64,000 nt of DNA, taken from the NCBI GenBank assembly GCA_964407825.1, contig CAYOXD010000003.1, forward strand, positions 18,599-82,598, read 5' to 3'. Source of the DNA: CAYOXD01 sp964407825. Its GTDB lineage: Bacteria; Desulfobacterota; Desulfobacteria; Desulfobacterales; JAFDDL01. The position numbers were made by a program, and so were the translations under genes. A model generated the notes under the pieces. The model ran no database searches. It saw only the letters and a list, made by a program, of their open reading frames with translations, and was not told the DNA's origin. This document shows, in pieces, positions 43,096-51,840 of the stretch. Position 1 is the stretch's first letter. Every line of letters begins with the position of its first letter.

Positions 43096-43971
43096 TTGAA
43101 TCTGGATCGATTGAGCGAGAGGATGAATTCCGCTGCCCAGTGGATGAAATCCGGCCTTCGATGGCTCAACCAGCACCTCTACAGGCCTTTTCTGACTTTT
43201 CTTGCCCTTTATCTGTGCAAAAAGGCGAACCTGAGGTTGGCCATGGACGATTCCCATGACATCTCGACAGAAGAGCCCCCCGCTGAAACGCCGTTGGAAA
43301 CGCAGATCCAGCCCCAGGAGGTGGACTGGAAGCAAAAGGCTTTTCGCGATTTCAGCCGATGGCTGCAGGAGATTCCGGACCAGATGCCCGGCCCCGATGA
43401 ACCCGCCATGGAGTCCTGCGATCTATACACCCTGTTAACCGAGTTTGTCGCCCTGCGCCAGGAAATCAAATTCCAGAACAGGGAACAGCACAGCGCCGTT
43501 CGCATCCAGCAGGGGCTCATCGATAGCCACAAGGAAATCATGGGACTTTTCAAGGACAGGACCCGGCAGCTGGAGAAGCTTGAGGAAAACATCCGACGGG
43601 CTAGCGAGCGGAAAATCATCACCCCCTTTCTGGATATCCGCGACGCACTGAACCGCGGCCTCCGGTTCGCTCGCCAAATCGCCTTGAAACGGGGACTTTT
43701 CAGACGCCCCCAAAGAACCGTCCACAGCGTGGTGGAGGGCTATGAGATGGCGCTCAGGCGCTTTGACCGCGCCCTGTTACATGCCGGTATCCGTCCCGTG
43801 GATGCCATTGGAAAGCCATTCGACCCCCTCACCATGGAGGCGGTCGAGGAACGCTTTGAACGGGGCACACCGGCCGGTCAGGTTTTGGACATGTACCTTT
43901 GCGGGTTTGTATGCGACAATGAGGTCATTCGAACCGCCCAGGTGGCTGTCAGCACAGCAAAGACATCCTGA
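43096..43971 (+). CDS. grpE-like: GrpE-like nucleotide exchange factor, long N-terminal extension
   Basis: 291 residues; typical GrpE has about 190. The C-terminal part (about 120-290) has the GrpE coiled coil and beta wing, with GIRPVDAIGKPFDPLTMEAV near 236-255 and VLDMYLCGF. The first 110 residues are extra, with a hydrophobic stretch FLTFLALYL (about 32-40) that may be membrane-associated or buried. The start is TTG 43096 with AAAGGATGG just before it; a later in-frame ATG lacks a ribosome site. It lies 118 bases before the Hsp70 gene. Confidence 0.85.
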   Translation: MNLDRLSERMNSAAQWMKSGLRWLNQHLYRPFLTFLALYLCKKANLRLAMDDSHDISTEEPPAETPLETQIQPQEVDWKQKAFRDFSRWLQEIPDQMPGPDEPAMESCDLYTLLTEFVALRQEIKFQNREQHSAVRIQQGLIDSHKEIMGLFKDRTRQLEKLEENIRRASERKIITPFLDIRDALNRGLRFARQIALKRGLFRRPQRTVHSVVEGYEMALRRFDRALLHAGIRPVDAIGKPFDPLTMEAVEERFERGTPAGQVLDMYLCGFVCDNEVIRTAQVAVSTAKTS

Positions 43972-44089
43972 TCCGGCTGCACCGGAATTGTTGTTCAGTA
44001 CCAAGGGATGTAAACCTTATTACCAACGTTCAGGCCGAAGCATGTCTATTTCAGATAGAGGGCCTAATGGAGCAGAGGGAGGCAAACGA

Positions 44090-45838
44090 ATGGACCCCAT
44101 CGTCGGCATCGACCTGGGAACCACCAACAGTGAGGTCACTTTTATCTGGGATGGCCAGGTAAAGGTGATCTGTGAAAATGACAACGGAATCGTCCCCTCT
44201 TGCGTGGGCATGACCGAGGAGGGCGGCATCGTCACGGGCCGAGCGGCCCGGAATCAGGCCCTCACCGCTCCAGATCGAACTGTTCTGTCCATCAAACGCC
44301 AGATGGGTGAGAATGAGAAAATCCTTATGGGAGGGGACACCTTCCTGCCCCAGGAGATTTCCGCTCTTATCCTCAAGGACCTGAAGCAGCGGGCCGAGCG
44401 GGAAATCGGTCTCCCGGTCAATCGGGCCGTCATTACCGTACCGGCCTATTTTACCGATACCCAGCGACAGGCTACCCGGGAAGCAGGGCAGATCGCCGGA
44501 CTGGAGGTGGTTCGCATCATCAATGAACCCACAGCCGCCGCCCTGGCCTATGAACCCGCCTCTTCAGATCGGCATCACATACTGGTCTACGATCTTGGGG
44601 GCGGCACCTTCGATGTCTCCATCGTTCGGATCGAAGAGGGGGTTGTGGAGGTTCTTGCCAGCACGGGGGACAACCAACTGGGAGGCGATGATTTCGACCG
44701 AAGGATCGTTTCCCGTCTACTGGCGCACATGGAAAACGAGCTTCACCTTAAGCTGGAGGATACCCCTCGGTTGAAGGTTCGCCTGAAGCATGCCGCCGAG
44801 AGGGCCAAGATGGAACTCTCCGCGAATCCCTTTGCCATCATCGAGGAGGACCATATTGCCAAGAGGGGATTTCAGGACGTCCACCTCTCACTGGAACTTT
44901 CCAGGGACGAGTTCGAGGAGATGATAGAGGCGGACCTGACCCATACCATGGACCTGGTGAACCGGGCCCTCAAGGATGCTCAAATGCTGCCCATGGCCAT
45001 CGACAAGATCATTTTGGCGGGCGGCTCCACCCGCATACCGATGGTCTCCGAGATGTTGGAGGCGAAATTCAAGAAAAAACCCTTAGGACACATCGATCCA
45101 GACCTCTGCGTCGCCATGGGAGCCGGCATTCAGGCGGCCAGGGAAATGGGGGTGGAAACAACAGGCGTGCTGGTGGACATCACCCCTTACACCTTCGGGA
45201 CATCGGCCCTGGGCTATATCAACGGCACTCCCAGTGAAACCATGTTCGTGCCGGTGATCAACCGCAATACCCGGTTACCGGCAAAGCGCAGCGATGTGTT
45301 TTATACGGTGGCCGACAACCAGGAGGCAGTGGATGTACGGGTGTATCAGGGCGAGGCCCCGGATGCAGAGGACAATCTGCTCCTCGGACACTACATCTTC
45401 AAGCTCACCCCGGCCCCTGCGGGTAGCGACATCATCATGCAATTCGATCTTGACCTGAATGGGATCTTGAAGGTCAGGGCGGTGGAAAAAAATACCGGCA
45501 AATCCATTGACGCCACCATCGAAAACGCCATCTCCCGCTTTTCCGAGGCCACGCTCCAGGAAACCCGGGAACGGATCGGCCACCTGTGGGGAGGCGAATC
45601 CGGCGTCCAAGGCGATAGTGACGCGGCAGGGGGGAATTCCGGCCTGGCCATGCCCGACGATCTGGCCGATATCCTCCATCGGGGTCAGGAACGCCTGGAA
45701 GAGGCCAACCCGGAGGACCAGGAGGAGATGATCAACCTCATGGAGGAAATCCGCGATGCGGTCAAGGAGGGACGTCTGAGGGACGCCCAAAACTTCAAGG
45801 ACGAGCTTGACGACATCCTGTTTTACCTGGAAGTATAA
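44090..45838 (+). CDS. Hsp70-family chaperone, short form
   Basis: 582 residues versus about 640 for DnaK. The ATPase domain has IDLGTTNSEVT (phosphate loop), INEPTAAALAY, DLGGGTFDVS and LAGGSTRIP in order. The substrate-binding beta domain follows (residues 380-500), and the lid is short and ends in acidic helices (LEEANPEDQEEMINLMEE). It lacks the EEVD-type or Gly-rich DnaK tail. This is a likely DnaK paralogue dedicated to the local co-chaperones. ATG 44090 is chosen because GGGAGG precedes it and the family starts there; the open frame upstream overlaps GrpE. Confidence 0.93.
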   Translation: MDPIVGIDLGTTNSEVTFIWDGQVKVICENDNGIVPSCVGMTEEGGIVTGRAARNQALTAPDRTVLSIKRQMGENEKILMGGDTFLPQEISALILKDLKQRAEREIGLPVNRAVITVPAYFTDTQRQATREAGQIAGLEVVRIINEPTAAALAYEPASSDRHHILVYDLGGGTFDVSIVRIEEGVVEVLASTGDNQLGGDDFDRRIVSRLLAHMENELHLKLEDTPRLKVRLKHAAERAKMELSANPFAIIEEDHIAKRGFQDVHLSLELSRDEFEEMIEADLTHTMDLVNRALKDAQMLPMAIDKIILAGGSTRIPMVSEMLEAKFKKKPLGHIDPDLCVAMGAGIQAAREMGVETTGVLVDITPYTFGTSALGYINGTPSETMFVPVINRNTRLPAKRSDVFYTVADNQEAVDVRVYQGEAPDAEDNLLLGHYIFKLTPAPAGSDIIMQFDLDLNGILKVRAVEKNTGKSIDATIENAISRFSEATLQETRERIGHLWGGESGVQGDSDAAGGNSGLAMPDDLADILHRGQERLEEANPEDQEEMINLMEEIRDAVKEGRLRDAQNFKDELDDILFYLEV

Positions 45839-45845
45839 GCGACCT

Positions 45846-46199
45846 ATGGAAACCTGCCCTATCTGTGCCGTCCGTATCCAGGGGCTGTCCGTGTGCCGGC
45901 GCTGCGGCGCTGACTGGACGCGGGTCGTGGCGGTCCTTGCAGATGCCCGGGAGCATCTCCGATCGGCCCGTGAGGCCTATATGGACAACGAGGCCGACGC
46001 GATGCTGCTTCATGCTAAGCGCGCCTACTCAAAGCGGCGCTCCCGTGCCGCACGGCGCCTGCTGGCCAGTGCCGCGGCGCTTAACCGAGACTTTGAACTG
46101 GCCCTGAGGATATGGCGCCTGGACCGGCAGGACCCGACAGGGAACACACAACAGTCCGAACCTGAAGACAGGTCGAACCATCAGGCTTCGAAAGGATAA
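45846..46199 (+). CDS. zinc-ribbon helical protein of the Hsp70-like operon
   Basis: 117 residues. An N-terminal zinc ribbon has CPIC (3-6) and CRRC (17-20), followed by a helical hairpin repeat (AREHLRSAREAYMDNEADAML region and AKRAYSKRRSRAARRLLASA region) that is TPR-like, and a polar tail. Zinc ribbons of this spacing occur in DnaJ-type and tubulin-like adaptors. It starts seven bases after the Hsp70 stop, so probably belongs to the same operon. Function unknown. Confidence 0.78.
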   Translation: METCPICAVRIQGLSVCRRCGADWTRVVAVLADAREHLRSAREAYMDNEADAMLLHAKRAYSKRRSRAARRLLASAAALNRDFELALRIWRLDRQDPTGNTQQSEPEDRSNHQASKG

Positions 46200-46241
46200 G
46201 GGCTCCACCATTTACATTCAATGCGGAACAAGGAGGTCGGT

Positions 46242-47060
46242 ATGAAACGCTCTTTACAACTTGCTCCATGGTGCTATATCCTGCTATGTCTGGTCTTCGT
46301 GCTCGGTTGCGGGCATTCTTTTTCCAAGGATGAACTCAAGACCGTGGAAGGAACCATGATCGAAGGCGGCGCCATGGGATTCCGCCTGCGGGCTGACGAC
46401 GGCAGGCTGCTGCTCTTTGCCGCCAATCGCAGCGCCGAGTATCGGCCGCGGAATCTCTGTGCGCTCCATGGCGACCGGCTTGCCGTCACATATGGAATGG
46501 TGCCCACGTCGGACGGGGTCAAGTTCATTGCCACGGAGGTTCGCCTGCTCAAGCACAGCAAAGACTGGGGGAATCTAAAGAGCCCGGTGACCGGCATCAT
46601 CATGGAGAAGGGATTCGGTACCCGGCTTCGGGTCAGGCTGGACGATCTGCGTCTGGATCTGGTCGTTCGCCGATCCCCGACGGCCACCCGGTACGCCGAG
46701 AACGGTGGAAAGCCATACGCTGTAGGCGATCGGGTGAGGCTGTTTTTGAAGGAAGAGCCATTCCACTTCATGCGGAAAACCTTTTACACAAAGATCCAAA
46801 TGGTGGAAAAGGGGCCGTTGCCGCTGACCAATTCCCATGAAACGGGAACCGTTTCCGAGGTGTCAGCCGGCAGTTTTGTCCTTGCATTGGACGATGGTAC
46901 CATCCGCCGGTTTTACCGGGGTACCGTCACCCGTTATTTTAATGAGCGGTACCAACGGGCCATGGCCAAGGGGGACAAGGTGCGCATTCAGTACTTCAAT
47001 CTGCTGATGGGGGATCGTTCCGTGCACCCGGTCGCATCCTTTATTGAAAAAATAGGATAG
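46242..47060 (+). CDS. predicted lipoprotein, unknown
   Basis: 272 residues with a lipoprotein signal: basic start MKRS, hydrophobic core, and lipobox VLGC (about 21-24). The mature part is beta-rich with a repeated module (GTMIEGGAMGFRLRADDGRLLLF and GTVSEVSAGSFVLALDDGTIRRF, both given here only in outline) that suggests two or three OB-like barrels in tandem. ATG 46242 has AAGGAGGTCGGT upstream. Probably anchored in the outer or inner membrane. No family known to me. Confidence 0.78.
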   Translation: MKRSLQLAPWCYILLCLVFVLGCGHSFSKDELKTVEGTMIEGGAMGFRLRADDGRLLLFAANRSAEYRPRNLCALHGDRLAVTYGMVPTSDGVKFIATEVRLLKHSKDWGNLKSPVTGIIMEKGFGTRLRVRLDDLRLDLVVRRSPTATRYAENGGKPYAVGDRVRLFLKEEPFHFMRKTFYTKIQMVEKGPLPLTNSHETGTVSEVSAGSFVLALDDGTIRRFYRGTVTRYFNERYQRAMAKGDKVRIQYFNLLMGDRSVHPVASFIEKIG

Positions 47061-47078
47061 GATATCTGAAATCTTCGG

Positions 47079-47133
47079 ATCGAAATCGGGATGGCTATCC
47101 AAATCGATGGCATCATTCGATCCCGATTCCGAT
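47079..47133. repeat. 14-base inverted repeat between two lipoprotein genes
   Basis: ATCGAAATCGGGAT (47079-47092) and ATCCCGATTCCGAT (47120-47133) are reverse complements apart from one mismatch, with a 27-base loop. The surrounding 70 bases are built from repeats of ATCGA/CGAT and TCCCGAT elements. There is no T-run, so a simple terminator is unlikely. Confidence 0.55.
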
Positions 47134-47191
47134 ATTGAATCGCAAGAGACAACCTCTGGGTTAGAATCGACAAGATAGGGGAGGTAACGAA

Positions 47192-47809
47192 ATGAAGCCA
47201 ATCAAATGGATGGGGGGAATGTGGTTTCTGCTGCTGTTGTCCCTGGTGCTGATAGGTGCATGCAAAAGTGGTGGACAGGTGAAGGCGGACCCGGGAACGG
47301 ATGCGTCCATGGTGTACCTGAAAAACAACATCCACGTGTATGGGCAGGCCAGCCGCAGGGGTGAAATGGTCTACCGGGCCAGCTACGCCAACTATGTGGC
47401 CCCGGGGCCGGGACACGAAATAATTCCGGTGAATACCCGGGTCAGCCTGCGGCTCCACAGGAGTTTCCGGGGGGCAGAAATCCTGATCACCACCGCCGCC
47501 GGCAAGGTGATTCATTTCGAATACAACGTCAGGAATATGGGAATGTCCCCGACGGATTATTTTTCCCTGATTTCGTCCCCTCATAAAACGTCCCTGAGCG
47601 GGTTCTCCGCCCTGGACAGGAAGGGGATCGACCAGGGCAAGGCCTTTGTGGGAATGACAAAGGATGCGGTTCGTATCGCCCTGGGCTACCCGGCGGTTCA
47701 CAGAACCCCGTCCCTTGACAGCAACACCTGGTATTACTGGCGTGATAGGTGGCGGCCGCCCATGGCCGTTATTTTCAACAAGGCCGGCCGGGTGGCGGAG
47801 ATCCGTTAG
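47192..47809 (+). CDS. predicted lipoprotein with BamE/SmpA-like C-terminus
   Basis: 205 residues. The signal ends in lipobox IGAC (about 21-24). The C-terminal 60 residues (GKAFVGMTKDAVRIALGYP then TWYYWRDRW) resemble the SmpA/OmlA (BamE) fold with its GMTxxxVxxxLGxP motif. The first mature domain has no recognisable family. GGGGAGGTAACG precedes the ATG. It follows the inverted repeat at 47079-47133. Probably an envelope-assembly accessory; role inferred from fold only. Confidence 0.78.
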   Translation: MKPIKWMGGMWFLLLLSLVLIGACKSGGQVKADPGTDASMVYLKNNIHVYGQASRRGEMVYRASYANYVAPGPGHEIIPVNTRVSLRLHRSFRGAEILITTAAGKVIHFEYNVRNMGMSPTDYFSLISSPHKTSLSGFSALDRKGIDQGKAFVGMTKDAVRIALGYPAVHRTPSLDSNTWYYWRDRWRPPMAVIFNKAGRVAEIR

Positions 47810-47812
47810 GCG

Positions 47813-48853
47813 GTGGCAGGTTCGGCATCCGAAGCATCTGCCGGTGGTGATAGCGCCTGGCTGCCTCTTCATTTTCGCAGGGAGCATGCCACCGCCGGCG
47901 CCGCCCTGCTGGCCGCGCAACGGGCACGAAGGCTGGGAATAAGCCATGTCCTGGTGATGGAGCGGGATATCGCCTATGATCCCTCGGACCTGGAGAGGAT
48001 TGTCTCCATGGCAGCCCGTTTCCCCGAGGCCGTTATTGTCGGCAAGCGGTGTCTTAGAGGGGCGCCCGAGTCTCGTTCCAGTAAGTTCCGGCGGCATCTG
48101 TCGAATTTCTGGCTGGGGCTTCAAACCCATCAGCTATTGAGCGATTCGACCTGTAGCCTCAGGGTTTATCCGGTCCATGTGCTGGAGAACCTGAAGTTTC
48201 TCCGGTTTGGTGCCTTTTTCGACACGGAGGTGCTGGTCAAGGCCGCCTGGGGGGATGTCCCCCTCAAGGAGGTAGCTTTGATGGGCTATTATCCCCCGGC
48301 CCGACACCGGGCCGGGGTTCTGACAGGTCTGCTCGCCTTTTTCTCCCTCATTTTATTAAACATTCACTATAGCTTTCGTGCCATAACCCCCATTCCTCAC
48401 AAGAAAATTGTTACCATTCCCGATACCGGAGAACGGGTCAGCATGCTTCATCCGCTGCGGTCAATGAAGACCCTGCTCAGCGAAAACAGCTCTCCTGCAA
48501 GGCTGGCTCTTGCCGGAGGTCTGGGGGTTTTCCTGGGGGCCCTTCCCACCATCGGCTTCCACACCCTTTCCATTCTCTTTTCGGCGCAGCTCTTTCGGCT
48601 GAACAAGGTGGCGGCGATCGGCGCCAGCCAGCTCTGCATGCCCCCTCTGGTGCCCGCCCTGTGTATCGAGGCGGGATACTATATGCGCCATGGAGAATTT
48701 CTGACCCGGATCTCCCTTGAAACCCTCGGGTACCAGGCCGTGCAGCGTCTCTGGGAGTGGGGCATCGGCGCCATTGCCCTGGCACCCCTTCTGTCCGCTC
48801 TGGTGGGGGGATTCATCTATGTCCTTGCCGTTTGCGTACGGAGGCGCATCTGA
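47813..48853 (+). CDS. degenerate family-2 glycosyltransferase fused to DUF2062
   Basis: 346 residues. Residues about 20-160 align with the middle and end of a family-2 glycosyltransferase, such as the intact one at 60.8 kb. The first 60 residues of that fold, including the VVDDGST nucleotide site, are absent; the DADGQH block reads MERDIAYDP, and QSGFR reads STCSLR. The C-terminal half (about 210-346) is DUF2062, a membrane domain with about three helices. There is no room for a missing start because the lipoprotein gene ends three bases upstream. The start is GTG 47813. Catalysis looks unlikely; a scaffold or flippase-like role is possible. Confidence 0.7.
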   Translation: MAGSASEASAGGDSAWLPLHFRREHATAGAALLAAQRARRLGISHVLVMERDIAYDPSDLERIVSMAARFPEAVIVGKRCLRGAPESRSSKFRRHLSNFWLGLQTHQLLSDSTCSLRVYPVHVLENLKFLRFGAFFDTEVLVKAAWGDVPLKEVALMGYYPPARHRAGVLTGLLAFFSLILLNIHYSFRAITPIPHKKIVTIPDTGERVSMLHPLRSMKTLLSENSSPARLALAGGLGVFLGALPTIGFHTLSILFSAQLFRLNKVAAIGASQLCMPPLVPALCIEAGYYMRHGEFLTRISLETLGYQAVQRLWEWGIGAIALAPLLSALVGGFIYVLAVCVRRRI

Positions 48854-48854
48854 G

Positions 48855-50321
48855 ATGATGATCGTTCTGGTGCATCCAACCGGCTCCAACTGGATTCCCG
48901 GCAAAAAGGATATCACGGCCACGGCCAACCGCATGGCCCCTCTGGGCCTGCTGTCCATGGCCGCCTACCTGGAGCAGCGCGGCCACAGGGTCGTGGTCCA
49001 CGACTGCCTCGGCCCCGGCGCGGCCGTTGGAAACGATGTCACCGTTGCCCGGATCCTCAGCCATCGCCCTGAAATGGTGGGCATTTCGGCCACCACCTCC
49101 GGTTTTCTCGATGGCTGCGATCTGGCCCGGCGAATCAAGACGGCAAGCCCTGGGACCCAAACCGTTTTCGGCGGTGTGCACATTTCCGCCCTGGGCAGCC
49201 AGCTTCTGGAGGGGTTCCCGGAAATCGACTTTCTATGCATGGGCGAAGGCGAGGAGACCCTGGCGCAGCTGGCGTCAGGAGAGCACCCGGGGAATATCCA
49301 TGGACTCATATGGCGGGACGGCACTTTGCCTGTCACCAATCCCGACAGGCAGCCCATCACCGATCTGGACTGCCTCCCCTTCCCCGCCTACGATAAGCTA
49401 AGAGGCTTTCCAGAGGGATACAACCTGCCGCTCTTCAGTTACATTCACACCCCCGGTGCCACCATGGTCACCAGCCGCGGCTGCCCCTTCCAGTGCTCCT
49501 ACTGCGACCGATCGGTTTTCAAGCGAAGCTATCGGACCCATTCCGCTGAATATGTCCATGAGCACATGCGCTACCTGGCAGAGCGCTTCCATGTCCGCCA
49601 TATCAACATCTACGACGATCTTTTCACCGCCGACCGCCAACGGATCACCCGGCTGTGCGAGCTGCTGATCGCCAGACCCACCGGGGTTCAATTCAACTGC
49701 GCCGTCCGCGTGGGCCAGGTGGATGATGGCCTTCTGGAAATGCTCAAGGCGGCAGGCGCCCTCCAGCTTTCCCTGGGGATCGAATCCGGCTCCCAGGAGC
49801 TTCTCTCGGTTCACAAACCGGGGCTCTACCTGGAGGAGGTCGCCGACACGGTCCGGCGCATCCAGGCCCGGGGTCTCCGGGCCAAGGGACTCTTCATGAT
49901 GGGCCTTCCGGGTGAGACCGTGGCCTCCATCGAAAAGACCACCGACTTCGCCCTGTCCCTCGACCTCGATGACATGAACATGAGCAAGTTCACGCCCTTT
50001 CCCGGAGCTCCCATCTGGCAGGGGCTCGATGAGAAGGGTACCCTCGATGCGGATTGGCGCAAGATGAACTGCCTCAACTTCGTTTTCCTGCCGAGGGGGA
50101 TCGACTCCTTTGAAACCCTGGAGCAGCTGTACAACCGACATGTGAAACGCTTCTATTCCGGTCGGAGCTGGCGCAACAGGTTCCGGAAACGCCTCTGGCA
50201 GCACCGGCACAGCCTCTGGTACATGCTGAAACATCTGCCGGCCTTCATGGCTGCCAGGCGGACCTTTGAACCCAGAAAAGACCCTCATACCCAGAATGCC
50301 GATGCGCTCAAAACAACTTGA
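48855..50321 (+). CDS. B12-binding radical SAM enzyme
   Basis: 488 residues. A cobalamin-binding Rossmann domain fills about 1-150, and a radical SAM barrel starts near 195 with SRGCPFQCSYC (Cx3Cx2C) at about 205-213. This BchE/P-methylase-like group performs methyl transfer or cyclisation on unactivated carbons. A C-terminal helical part follows from about 395. The cobalamin-binding His of the DxHxxG signature is not obvious. It starts one base after the DUF2062 stop. It shares the cluster with an AMP-ligase, suggesting a modified lipid or polyketide-like product. Confidence 0.87.
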   Translation: MMIVLVHPTGSNWIPGKKDITATANRMAPLGLLSMAAYLEQRGHRVVVHDCLGPGAAVGNDVTVARILSHRPEMVGISATTSGFLDGCDLARRIKTASPGTQTVFGGVHISALGSQLLEGFPEIDFLCMGEGEETLAQLASGEHPGNIHGLIWRDGTLPVTNPDRQPITDLDCLPFPAYDKLRGFPEGYNLPLFSYIHTPGATMVTSRGCPFQCSYCDRSVFKRSYRTHSAEYVHEHMRYLAERFHVRHINIYDDLFTADRQRITRLCELLIARPTGVQFNCAVRVGQVDDGLLEMLKAAGALQLSLGIESGSQELLSVHKPGLYLEEVADTVRRIQARGLRAKGLFMMGLPGETVASIEKTTDFALSLDLDDMNMSKFTPFPGAPIWQGLDEKGTLDADWRKMNCLNFVFLPRGIDSFETLEQLYNRHVKRFYSGRSWRNRFRKRLWQHRHSLWYMLKHLPAFMAARRTFEPRKDPHTQNADALKTT

Positions 50322-51639
50322 AAAGCTGCTTTCAGGCCCCGATCATCCCGATCTGGACTTCATGCCATTCACTTGCACCCATGGGGCCGTCCATGCCATG
50401 GCGGCGGATATCCATCGGCTTCTTGCCACGGAGCCCGGCGGCCGCTGCTGCCTCTGCACCCAGAACAGGGGTATCCTCGCCGCAGCCAGCCTGGCGGCCC
50501 TCGCCACGGATACCGAACTGGTGCTTCCCTACAGCTTCTCGCCCCGGGCGCTGGCGGATATCCTGGCCGTGCTTCCCTTTGAAAGAGCCCTGACCGACCG
50601 GCCGGAAACCCTCCCCCCGGGCATCCGGGCCCTGGTCCCTTCGGTCTCCCGGACCCCGCGCCACCCCCTGCCGCTGAAGCGGGCGCCAGATGCACCTTTT
50701 CTGCAAATATTCACCGGCGGCACCACCGCCAGGCCCAAATTCTGGTCCAAAAGCGCGGCCAACCTCTTCGGGGAGGCCCTTTACCAGGCCCGGATATGGC
50801 AGGTTGCAGAAGAGGACCGTCTTCTTTCAACAGCACCGCCCCACCACATTTACGGGTTTCTTTTTTCCGTCCTTTTGCCCCTGGTGGCAGGCGCCGGCGT
50901 CGCCTTCGAAACCCCCTCCTTCCCCGAGGAAATCCGCCAGGAACTGAGCGCCTTTTCCCCCAGCATCTTGGTGGCAATTCCCATGCACTACCGGATCCTG
51001 AACGGCGGTGACATCCCAGCGACGCATCTCAGGCTCGCCCTGTCCTCCGCCGGCAGGCTTGATCCGGAAGACGGCGCCTATTTTTATGACCATACAGGCA
51101 TCCCCGTAACGGAAATCTACGGCTCAACGGAAACCGGCGGTGTTGCCGCAAGGCGCCGCACCCGGGACGCGGAGTCCCTTGTGCCCTTCGAGGTCCTCAA
51201 CTGGAAAATCCTCCAGGGCAGGCTCTCGGTTCGCTCCCCCTTCCTCTCACCGGAACTCCCCCTGGATGCCGACGGTTATTACCTGACGGCGGACCGCGTC
51301 CGGCAGGCCGAACTTGCCGGCTTTACCCTTCTGGGCCGTGCCGACGGGATCGTCAAGATCGGCGGCAAACGGGTGGACCTGGAGGAGGTCCGGGAAAAAA
51401 TCCGGGCCCTGCCCCGGGTGAGCGATGCGGTCCTCATCGTGCTGGCGGACAATGGCGGCCGGGAGAGCCGTATTTGTGCCATGGTCCAAACGGGTGTGGA
51501 CCGGGAGGAACTGATGCAGATTCTGCGTGAGGTCCTGGAGCCCCATGCCACGCCACGCCAGATCGTTATCGTGGACCGGATTCCCCTCTCGCCTGCAGGC
51601 AAATACGATCGAACGGCCATTGAACGGCGCTTCAGGTAA
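50296..51639 (+). CDS. AMP-dependent acyl/aryl ligase
   Basis: 447 residues, short for the superfamily. Core motif A3 is FTGGTTARPKFWSK, A5 is YGSTETGG, A7/A8 region GRADGIVKIGGKRVDLEEV, and the C-terminal catalytic Lys is in SPAGKYDR. It activates a carboxylic acid as acyl-AMP. Small ligases of this type occur in aryl-polyene and related lipid clusters; assignment to such a pathway is inferred. The start is uncertain: ATG 50296 or 50302, or TTG 50266, none with a good ribosome site; it overlaps the radical SAM gene. Confidence 0.85.
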   Translation: MPMRSKQLEKLLSGPDHPDLDFMPFTCTHGAVHAMAADIHRLLATEPGGRCCLCTQNRGILAAASLAALATDTELVLPYSFSPRALADILAVLPFERALTDRPETLPPGIRALVPSVSRTPRHPLPLKRAPDAPFLQIFTGGTTARPKFWSKSAANLFGEALYQARIWQVAEEDRLLSTAPPHHIYGFLFSVLLPLVAGAGVAFETPSFPEEIRQELSAFSPSILVAIPMHYRILNGGDIPATHLRLALSSAGRLDPEDGAYFYDHTGIPVTEIYGSTETGGVAARRRTRDAESLVPFEVLNWKILQGRLSVRSPFLSPELPLDADGYYLTADRVRQAELAGFTLLGRADGIVKIGGKRVDLEEVREKIRALPRVSDAVLIVLADNGGRESRICAMVQTGVDREELMQILREVLEPHATPRQIVIVDRIPLSPAGKYDRTAIERRFR

Positions 51640-51640
51640 A

Positions 51641-51666
51641 ATGAGGATATTTCAGCTCATTCCGAC
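51641..51666 (+). CDS. start of a gene cut by the assembly gap
   Basis: ATG 51641 lies one base after the AMP-ligase stop, in a window with strong operon packing. The visible residues are MRIFQLIPT. The frame is open up to the gap. It is too short for a family guess. Confidence 0.35.
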
Positions 51667-51766
51667 NNNNNNNNNNNNNNNNNNNNNNNNNNNNNNNNNN
51701 NNNNNNNNNNNNNNNNNNNNNNNNNNNNNNNNNNNNNNNNNNNNNNNNNNNNNNNNNNNNNNNNNN
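51667..51766. other. assembly gap (100 Ns)
   Basis: Exactly 100 Ns, a conventional placeholder for a gap of unknown length. The true distance and even the adjacency or orientation of the flanks are not certain. Confidence 0.98.
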
Positions 51767-51840
51767 CCCGGGACACCTCACCTGCGCCGTGCACGTTTCA
51801 ACGCCGTTTACTGGGATTTGCCAAGCAATAAGGATTTTAT

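Noticed and set aside
46988..48130. 380-codon minus-strand frame
   Set aside because: Runs opposite three plus-strand genes, including two clear lipoproteins; product is Pro/Gly/His-rich.
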